The translations under genes were made by a program, and so were the position numbers. Positions 1 through 4,502 of a stretch of DNA of 5,730 nt are shown here, one piece after another. The notes beneath the pieces are model-generated. The model was not told the origin of the DNA. It did no database searches and saw nothing but the letters and a program-made list of their open reading frames with translations. Position 1 is the first letter of the stretch, and each line of letters opens with the position of its first letter. The stretch is taken from the NCBI GenBank assembly GCA_020846515.1, contig JADLDX010000867.1:1-5730 (forward strand), written 5' to 3'. The stretch is from Pirellulaceae bacterium (GTDB lineage Bacteria; Planctomycetota; Planctomycetia; Pirellulales; Pirellulaceae).

Positions 1-344
1 CGACCTGTTTTCAGCCATGAATCAAGACTTTTGGAAATGGTGCATTAAATCGAATTGGACAACGCCTGGTTTTCGAATCCGGTATAGCGGAATGCTTGAC
101 CTACGGCGAGAATACTCTGGCAATCTCCCGGGCATCCTAACTGAACTGATTTTCGTTGGCCAGCCCTTGGTGGTATTCCATCATCAACGCGGCTTATCGC
201 CATGTGCGACTAGAGATCACGCATGGCCGGATCTTCCGCGGCCGCGTGTCCAGCCTCCTCACGGAATGTCGGGGCTAAAGCACGCGGACACATCCATGGC
301 CTAATTTGTCTCCACATCCTCATCCATTGTAGAAACTGGGATCT
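1..344. other. Non-coding or unassigned left-edge region
   Basis: I see no supportable gene here. An open frame from ATG at 17 to the stop at 302-304 would encode 95 residues, but the product has no recognisable motif, an odd composition and no Shine-Dalgarno sequence before it. Reading from base 1 in frame 1, a stop occurs at 46-48, so at most about 15 C-terminal residues of an upstream gene could be present. A GC-rich 10-bp palindrome (CGCGGCCGCG) lies at 237-246. A weak promoter-like pair, TTGTCT at 306-311 and TAGAAA at 330-335 with an 18-base gap, precedes the epimerase gene. If real, it would start transcription very close to the ATG at 345. Confidence 0.5.
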
Positions 345-1553
345 ATGAAACCTCCGCAAATCACGACTGCCGCCGGTCGCGAGTTAATGTCCGATTTCTA
401 TCGCGACCAACTGCTCAATGACACCCTGCGGTTCTGGTTCCCACGCTGCGTTGACGAGCAACACGGCGGTTTTCTCCACTGCTTGGATCGCGATGGGTCG
501 ATCTTTGACACCGACAAATCAATCTGGGCACAGGGCCGCATGAGTTGGTTGCTGTTGACGCTGTTTAATTGTTAGGAACGGCGACCAGAATGGCTACGTT
601 GGGCTGAAAGCGGCTTGCATTTTTTGGAGCGTCATGCGTTCGACGCGAGTGGTCGGATGTATTTTCAAGTGACGCGCGAAGGCCGACCTATTCGTCAACG
701 GCGCTATGCCTATAGCGAAGCGTTTGCGTCCATCGCCTGGGCCGCGCACTATCGCGCTACTGGCAATTCAGATTCCGCCCTACGAGCTCGGCAACTTTTC
801 GAATTGTTCACACACTGGAACTTTTCGCCTGGCATTATGCCTCCGAAGTTCACCGACACGCGACCGATGATCGGATTGGCACCACGTATGATTACTCTGA
901 TTACAGCACAAGAGCTGCGAGCCTATCTGGGCGATGATCCGTTGTGGACACTGTGGATCGATCGGGCGATTGACGAAATCCAACATCTGTTCGTAAAGCC
1001 AGAGCTTCAAGTAGTGATGGAATCGGTGGCCCCGGATGGCGCTATCGTTGACCATTGCGACGGTAGATTGCTCAATCCAGGCCACGCCATGGAAGGTGCT
1101 TGGTTCATCATGCAGGAAGGGCAACACCGTAGCGATCAGCTCTTGATGGAAATTGGATGTCAGATGCTGGATTGGATGTGGGATCGCGGTTGGGACAAAG
1201 AATACGGCGGCATCTTATCCTTTTGCGATGTTTATCAGCGACCGGTCCAAGAGTACTGGCATGATATGAAGTTCTGGTGGCCTCACGACGAAGCCATCAT
1301 CGCCAACACCTTGGCTTATCAATGCACTGGCGACCCCAAATACGCGTACCGTCATCAACTGGTTCACGATTGGAGTCATGACCATTTTGCTGATGCTGAG
1401 TATGGCGAGTGGTACGGTTACTTGCACCGCGACGGTCGAATATCAACTGGCACCAAAGGCAACCTCTGGAAGAGCTGCTTCCACCATGGACGGATGCAGT
1501 GGAGTTGTTGGCAATTCTTGCAGAGCATGTCGCCAAGTCCGAGGCTAAACTGA
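345..1553 (+). pseudogene. AGE-family (N-acylglucosamine 2-epimerase-like) sugar epimerase gene with an in-frame amber codon
   Basis: Members of this family are cytoplasmic (alpha/alpha)6-barrel enzymes that epimerise or isomerise sugars such as N-acylglucosamine, mannose or cellobiose. The frame spans 402 codons plus the final TGA, close to the usual length of about 400 residues. Codon 77 (573-575) is TAG, and the same frame resumes at once with ERRPEWLRWAESG. Family motifs lie on both sides: DEQHGGFLHCLDRDG and KSIWAQGRMSWLL before the stop; GRMYF, RRYAYSE, NPGHAMEGAW (His247, Glu250 by codon number), EYGGILSF, KFWWPHDEA, GEWYGYLHRDG and KGNLWKSCFHHGR (His380) after it. The two histidines match the family's catalytic positions as I recall them. 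The start at 345 has only a weak GGGA before it. The exact substrate cannot be told. Possible explanations are a recent nonsense mutation, a sequencing error, or suppression of the stop. Without readthrough, the 76-residue N-terminal piece and any product restarted at TTG 615 or ATG 657 would each lack part of the barrel. Confidence 0.85.
573..575 (+). other. In-frame amber (TAG) interrupting the epimerase frame
   Basis: TAG falls between TGT (Cys) and GAA (Glu), just after the conserved segment WLLLTLFN. It is in the same frame as both flanking halves, so no frameshift is needed. One base change would turn it into CAG, GAG, AAG, TGG, TTG, TCG, TAC or TAT. Confidence 0.9.
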
Positions 1554-1601
1554 GCCCAAAGGTGGCTGCGCGATGAATCTGCCTTAAAGTCGAACCATTT
1601 C

Positions 1602-1620
1602 GCCCATCTGCTATTTGGGC
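1602..1620. repeat. Short hairpin after the epimerase gene (GCCCA/TGGGC)
   Basis: GCCCA at 1602-1606 pairs with TGGGC at 1616-1620 around a 9-base loop. The right arm, extended to TTTGGGC (1614-1620), can instead pair with GCCCAAA at 1554-1560, immediately behind the epimerase stop codon. The stems are short and no T tract follows, so a terminator role is only a possibility. Confidence 0.3.
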
Positions 1621-1666
1621 AAGATGAATTGGCTACGACGCTTTTATGAACCAGCCAGTGTTACGT

Positions 1667-1684
1667 ACGTAGACGCGTCTACGT
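1667..1684. promoter_or_regulatory. 18-bp perfect palindrome, candidate operator
   Basis: ACGTAGACGCGTCTACGT reads identically on both strands with no central spacer. Symmetry continues imperfectly outwards: 1665/1686, 1663/1688 and 1662/1689 also pair, and 1666/1685 and 1661/1690 form wobbles, while 1664/1687 breaks. It lies 114 bases after the epimerase stop and 238 bases before nhaR. No T tract follows on either strand, which argues against an intrinsic terminator and suggests a binding site for a dimeric protein. The binding protein is unknown. Confidence 0.45.
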
Positions 1685-1703
1685 GCTTAGCGCCGGTTGT
1701 CGA

Positions 1704-1726
1704 TTGAGCCAAGCCCCTTGGCTTAG
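1704..1726 (+). terminator. Strong tight stem-loop, possible terminator of the epimerase transcript
   Basis: AGCCAAG (1707-1713) pairs perfectly with CTTGGCT (1717-1723) around a three-base CCC loop. G1706/T1724, T1705/A1725 and T1704/G1726 extend the stem to 10 pairs including two wobbles. A run of six T occurs at 1746-1751, but it lies about 20 bases beyond the stem, too far for a standard intrinsic terminator. The stem could still mark the 3' end of the transcript or be part of a structured leader for nhaR. Confidence 0.4.
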
Positions 1727-1766
1727 ATGGTTATAGATCGACTGATTTTTTGCTCACATACGGCCC

Positions 1767-1797
1767 CGGAAAAGTAAGGTGGCCTGTACACTTTCCG
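1767..1797. repeat. Imperfect stem-loop CGGAAA/TTTCCG
   Basis: CGGAAA at 1767-1772 pairs with TTTCCG at 1792-1797. With A1773 bulged out, GT (1774-1775) can pair with AC (1790-1791). It lies between the six-T run and the inverted repeat that precedes nhaR. Its function is unknown. Confidence 0.25.
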
Positions 1798-1820
1798 CCC
1801 ACGACGGCTATTGTAAAGAT

Positions 1821-1859
1821 ATTGATGGAGTTTGGAGTCAATACATAGATATCATCAAT
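1821..1859. promoter_or_regulatory. Spaced inverted repeat upstream of nhaR, candidate LysR-type operator
   Basis: ATTGATG at 1821-1827 and CATCAAT at 1853-1859 are perfect inverted copies separated by 25 bases. The right copy ends 62 bases before the nhaR start codon. LysR-type regulators often control their own gene through dyad sites in this position, so autoregulation is a reasonable inference. TTGATG (1822-1827) could also act as a -35 element, but no convincing -10 follows at the right distance. I do not claim a match to a known NhaR site. Confidence 0.35.
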
Positions 1860-1907
1860 GGACGCCGGCTTGGATCCAGTTGGCACGACAGGTCCGATTG
1901 GGATCAC

Positions 1908-1912
1908 AGGGG
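1908..1912 (+). promoter_or_regulatory. Ribosome binding site of nhaR
   Basis: AGGGG lies nine bases before the ATG at 1922 and supports that codon as the start. The resulting N-terminus, MLDWLNYHHLLYFW, also begins where NhaR proteins usually begin. Confidence 0.65.
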
Positions 1913-1921
1913 TAGCGATTA

Positions 1922-2827
1922 ATGCTAGATTGGCTTAACTATCACCATCTGCTCTATTTTTGGATGGTGGCCAAAGAAGGTGGTATTACGAACGCCGCTG
2001 AGCAATTGCATTTGTCTCAACCGACGCTCAGTACCCAGATCCAGAAGCTCGAGCGTTCGCTAGGCGTAAAGCTTTTCGAACGCAGAGGTAGAGCCATGAT
2101 CTTGACGGAAGCTGGACAGACTGTCTTCCGATATGCCGATGAGATCTTTACGCTAGGCCGAGAGCTGGGGCATGCCCTACGTGGTGGGGCCGGCCAAGAT
2201 GAAACCATGCGACTGCTGGTGGGCGTGCCGGATGCTGTCCCCAAGATCATTGTATACCACCTGCTCAAACCCGCCTTGCAATTGAATGAGCCGGTCAAGT
2301 TGGTTTGTTATGAAGGCAAGCTGGATACCTTGGTGAGCGATTTAGCCATGCACCGCCTGGACATCGTTTTGGCCAATTCGCCGCTGACACCACAAGCACA
2401 TGTGCGCGCCTTCAATCATCTTTTGGGTGAGTGTGGTATTTCCGTTTTGGGCGTTCCCGCATTGGTCAAACGACACAAGGACAAATTCCCTTTGTCATTG
2501 CAAGGAGCACCTATGCTCCTGCCGACCCAAAACACCACGATGCGACGTGCCCTTGAGCAATGGTTCGATGAGATACAGATTCGCCCCCATGTGGTGCACG
2601 AGTTCGAAGATAGCGCCGTCATGAAAGTGTTTGGTCAAGCTGGCGAGGGCCTGGTCGTTGTCCCATCCGCCATCGAAGAAGAAGTAGCACAACAATTTGG
2701 ATTAAAAGTTGTTGGTCATATACCGACGATCGTCGAACGTTTTTACGCCATCTCGGTCGAAAGGCGATTAAAACACCCGGCCGTAGTGGCGATCTCTGAA
2801 GGCGCACGCAAGAGTCTATTTAAGTGA
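1922..2827 (+). CDS. nhaR: LysR-type transcriptional regulator, NhaR family
   Basis: The 301-residue product is a DNA-binding regulator of the NhaR branch of the LysR family. In E. coli, NhaR activates the Na+/H+ antiporter gene nhaA in response to sodium; that is family knowledge. The N-terminal winged helix-turn-helix occupies about residues 5-65: NYHHLLYFWMVAKEGG, then ITNAAEQLHLSQPTLSTQIQ as the recognition region, then KLFERRGR and TEAG. YRYADEIFTL (about 70-79) closely resembles the YRYADKMFTL that I recall in E. coli NhaR. The rest is the effector-binding domain, with LGECGISVLG, HEFEDSAVMKVFGQAGEGLVVVPS and the terminal ERRLKHPAV, again in NhaR order, and the overall length matches. 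No transmembrane segment is expected. The gene stands alone: no antiporter lies in the window, and both neighbours are more than 270 bases away. The inverted repeat at 1821-1859 may be its own operator. The family call is firm, but the signal sensed and the target genes in this organism are inferred only by analogy. Confidence 0.92.
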   Translation: MLDWLNYHHLLYFWMVAKEGGITNAAEQLHLSQPTLSTQIQKLERSLGVKLFERRGRAMILTEAGQTVFRYADEIFTLGRELGHALRGGAGQDETMRLLVGVPDAVPKIIVYHLLKPALQLNEPVKLVCYEGKLDTLVSDLAMHRLDIVLANSPLTPQAHVRAFNHLLGECGISVLGVPALVKRHKDKFPLSLQGAPMLLPTQNTTMRRALEQWFDEIQIRPHVVHEFEDSAVMKVFGQAGEGLVVVPSAIEEEVAQQFGLKVVGHIPTIVERFYAISVERRLKHPAVVAISEGARKSLFK

Positions 2828-2871
2828 CCAAAATCGCCAAGTGACCCGATGCATTAAATGACCGAACGCAC

Positions 2872-2883
2872 TGAACGCGTTCA
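2872..2883. promoter_or_regulatory. 12-bp perfect palindrome after nhaR
   Basis: TGAACGCGTTCA is fully self-complementary. Its left half shares GAACGC with a second copy at 2864-2869, nine bases upstream. It lies 45 bases after the nhaR stop codon. It may be a protein-binding site or part of the 3' structure of the nhaR transcript. Confidence 0.25.
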
Positions 2884-2886
2884 TCC

Positions 2887-2918
2887 TGGCTGTTGATGAA
2901 TCGACCGTTCAACGGCCA
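2887..2918 (+). terminator. Stem-loop after nhaR, possible terminator without a T tract
   Basis: TGGCTGTTGA (2887-2896) pairs with TCAACGGCCA (2909-2918) over ten positions, nine Watson-Crick and one G-T wobble, around a 12-base loop. The position, about 60 bases beyond the nhaR stop, suits a transcript end. No run of T follows, so intrinsic termination is uncertain. Confidence 0.35.
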
Positions 2919-2974
2919 TCTACTGCGATATCAGTCGAAGTGGTGACGCTCTCCTACGAGACTGTGCAGGTTAT

Positions 2975-2986
2975 TGCCAGTTGGCA
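2975..2986. promoter_or_regulatory. Small inverted repeat with a -35-like hexamer upstream of the repeat-protein gene
   Basis: TGCCA (2975-2979) and TGGCA (2982-2986) form an inverted repeat with a two-base spacer. TTGGCA at 2981-2986 matches the bacterial -35 consensus at five of six bases. Only a poor -10 candidate (TGCAAG at 3004-3009) follows after 17 bases, so a promoter here is tentative. Confidence 0.2.
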
Positions 2987-3087
2987 CATACGGGCGCGCT
3001 CTTTGCAAGGCGACGAAAGCACCGCCATCGTTCCATAAACTGCATCGAGTACGTGCAGGCTTTTTGGCGGAGACTAGCTTTCACCCT

Positions 3088-3094
3088 AAAGGAG
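3088..3094 (+). promoter_or_regulatory. Ribosome binding site of the RTX-like protein gene
   Basis: AAAGGAG ends seven bases before the ATG at 3102. It is a near-ideal Shine-Dalgarno sequence and fixes that codon as the start. Confidence 0.8.
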
Positions 3095-3101
3095 TACCGT
3101 C

Positions 3102-4262
3102 ATGCGGACACATATCGCTCGCCGTTTGTTTGTGGAAGGCCTTGAAAACCGTCGCCTGTTAGCCGGTGATGTAACCGTTTCGCGCAGCGGCGCAGATCTG
3201 TTTGTAACAGGCGACGGGTTATCCAATACGATTTCTATTGAGTCCGATGGAAATGGTGGGGTTAGAGTCAATGGCTTCTCAGATGCTTTAGCTCAACCGA
3301 CCAGTATCAATGGCACGCCGAATGGCTCGTTTGAATCGGCAAACTTTTCGGGCAGCGTCTTTGTGGTTATGAATGGCGGCGACGATGAAGTTCGGCTGAC
3401 ACGACTACAAGTCCAGGCAGCCAGTATCAACCTTGGCGAAGGCAATGATGACTTAGTCGTTGGCTTGCAAGCCGCCAATGAAACTCGCTTTGGCGATAGC
3501 GTGCCGGTGAGATTATCCGTAGCTCAGAACCTGAACATTTTTGGTGGCGGTGGTGACGACGACATTCGACTTCAATCGGTATACGTGGCTGGTTCCAGCG
3601 TTATCGATAGCGGCGCGGATAATGATTCCATAACGCTTCTGCCAGGAGTTAGCGGGCCGACGTTAGCCGACACAGCTGGGCGTATTAACGTCAATGGGAC
3701 ACTCACCATCGTACCCGGAAACGGCGCCGATCAGGTGACAGCGCAGGCAGTGATCACAGGCAACAACTTGGTGATCGATGATGCAGGCGGGCCACTTCAA
3801 GCCAACTTGACTAGTTTCTTTGCCAAAGGCTCGGCCTTCATTTATGCCTCACCACAAAATGATCAAATCATCATTAAAGATGGTCGCGCCGCTGCGCTCA
3901 TGCAAATCATCACCGAGGGCGGCGACGACCACGTGGCTCTCCATGATACCTACGCTGGCAATCTCAATATCAATATGGGTGATGGCAACGACCGACTGTC
4001 GCTGTCCAATACTCGTACGCCTCGAGCCGATATCCAGTTAGGCATCGGCACGGACCGGATGGCTTTGCGTCAGGTGAACATTGATACGCTGTTTGCCTTC
4101 GGCAATTCTGGCGTTGATGCCTTTGACGTTCGCTCCAGCGTGATAGGCCAAGCCAACTTGTTCGGCGATAGTGGTTACGACACGTTTCAAACCGACCCGT
4201 TGGCCCCAAACTCGATCGGTGACCTGAATCTGTACTCGATTGAACGCCAACAGCAAGTTTAA
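3102..4262 (+). CDS. Planctomycete exported RTX-like repeat protein (predicted calcium-binding beta-roll/helix)
   Basis: The product has 386 residues. Its basic start, MRTHIARRLF, leads into LENRRLLAGDV (14-24), close to the LE-x-R-x-LL motif found at the N-termini of many planctomycete exported proteins; there is no ordinary hydrophobic signal peptide. From about residue 91 the chain is built of glycine/aspartate motifs followed by alternating hydrophobic residues: NGGDDEVRL, GEGNDDLVV, GGGGDDDIRL, GADNDSITL, GNGADQVTA, EGGDDHVAL, GDGNDRLSL, GIGTDRMAL, GNSGVDAFDV and GDSGYDTFQT. The key aspartates at 254, 276, 297, 318, 339 and 360 are 22, 21, 21, 21 and 21 residues apart. These resemble RTX (GGxGxDxUx) repeats, which bind calcium in a parallel beta-roll, but each turn is longer than the classic nine-residue unit. 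There is no catalytic domain, no C-terminal anchor and no cysteine. A role at the cell surface or outside the cell is inferred. The gene is alone, with its own ribosome binding site, and converges on the next gene. Confidence 0.85.
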   Translation: MRTHIARRLFVEGLENRRLLAGDVTVSRSGADLFVTGDGLSNTISIESDGNGGVRVNGFSDALAQPTSINGTPNGSFESANFSGSVFVVMNGGDDEVRLTRLQVQAASINLGEGNDDLVVGLQAANETRFGDSVPVRLSVAQNLNIFGGGGDDDIRLQSVYVAGSSVIDSGADNDSITLLPGVSGPTLADTAGRINVNGTLTIVPGNGADQVTAQAVITGNNLVIDDAGGPLQANLTSFFAKGSAFIYASPQNDQIIIKDGRAAALMQIITEGGDDHVALHDTYAGNLNINMGDGNDRLSLSNTRTPRADIQLGIGTDRMALRQVNIDTLFAFGNSGVDAFDVRSSVIGQANLFGDSGYDTFQTDPLAPNSIGDLNLYSIERQQQV

Positions 4263-4314
4263 CGTCACACACAGTCCCAATGCTGAGGCCTTACCGCTGT
4301 GAGCTGAGCGGTCC

Positions 4315-4364
4315 GGCCAGAGTCACAAAACGTCTGGCCAGGCCTATAACAGATCAGGCCAGAC
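4315..4364. terminator. Competing hairpins between convergent genes, probable bidirectional terminator
   Basis: Three arms alternate: GGCCAGA (4315-4321), GTCTGGCC (4332-4339) and GGCCAGAC (4357-4364). The middle arm can pair over 7 bp with the first (11-base loop) or over 8 bp with the last (17-base loop). A third option pairs GGCCT (4341-4345) with AGGCC (4356-4360). Read on the minus strand, the 8-bp stem is followed by G and then TTTT (complement of 4327-4330), a reasonable intrinsic terminator for the DUF1501 gene. On the plus strand it is followed by only TTT, a weaker end for the repeat-protein gene, which stops 52 bases before the first arm. Confidence 0.5.
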
Positions 4365-4417
4365 TTTAAGGTACGCGGGGCGCCGGTCTACCTAATGAAC
4401 GTCACCCTACGAATACA

Positions 4418-4448
4418 CACAGTGACCTTCATCCGCAGAAACACTGTG
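4418..4448. repeat. Second small hairpin in the convergent intergenic region (CACAGTG/CACTGTG)
   Basis: CACAGTG at 4418-4424 pairs with CACTGTG at 4442-4448 over 7 bp with a 17-base loop. It lies 54 bases beyond the DUF1501 stop codon. No T tract follows, and the function is uncertain. Confidence 0.25.
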
Positions 4449-4502
4449 AGCGCTCTGACGGAGTAACCAACACAAGTTGGATGTGAACTGGCTAGACTGA
4501 GC

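Noticed and set aside
17..304. Open frame of 95 codons at the left edge
   Set aside because: No Shine-Dalgarno sequence, no recognisable motif, and a composition rich in Trp, Pro and His unlike the window's real genes. It most likely arises by chance.
573..575. Pyrrolysine or another dedicated recoding of the TAG
   Set aside because: I see no adjacent recoding element, the position is not a known functional site of the family, and pyrrolysine would be unexpected in this kind of bacterium. Mutation or error is simpler.
780..1536. Minus-strand open frames inside the epimerase gene
   Set aside because: They lie opposite well-conserved coding sequence and have no motifs of their own.
615..1553. 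Independent 312-residue gene starting at TTG 615
   Set aside because: The frame continues upstream across the amber codon into matching family sequence, and no ribosome binding site precedes 615. It is the second part of the interrupted epimerase gene.
1746..1751. Six-T run as the tail of an intrinsic terminator
   Set aside because: The nearest strong stem ends about 20 bases earlier, and no adequate hairpin sits directly before the run.
2400..2624. Second plus-strand frame inside nhaR
   Set aside because: It overlaps the NhaR effector domain in another frame and shows no homology-like features.
2974..3162. 62-codon frame overlapping the start of the repeat-protein gene
   Set aside because: It runs through the strong Shine-Dalgarno sequence and start of the real gene, and its product has no recognisable features.
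3372..4190. Repeat array at DNA level (CRISPR or tandem repeat)
   Set aside because: The repetition is in the protein motif only; the DNA copies have diverged, and no spacer-repeat structure exists.
3970..4280. Minus-strand frames opposite the end of the repeat-protein gene
   Set aside because: They mirror the repetitive coding sequence. No start signals or motifs support them.
4261..4424. Repeated words AACGTCAC and CACACAGT at 4261-4275 and 4398-4423
   Set aside because: The copies are short and spaced differently in the two places, so they do not form a convincing repeat unit, attachment site or transposon end.
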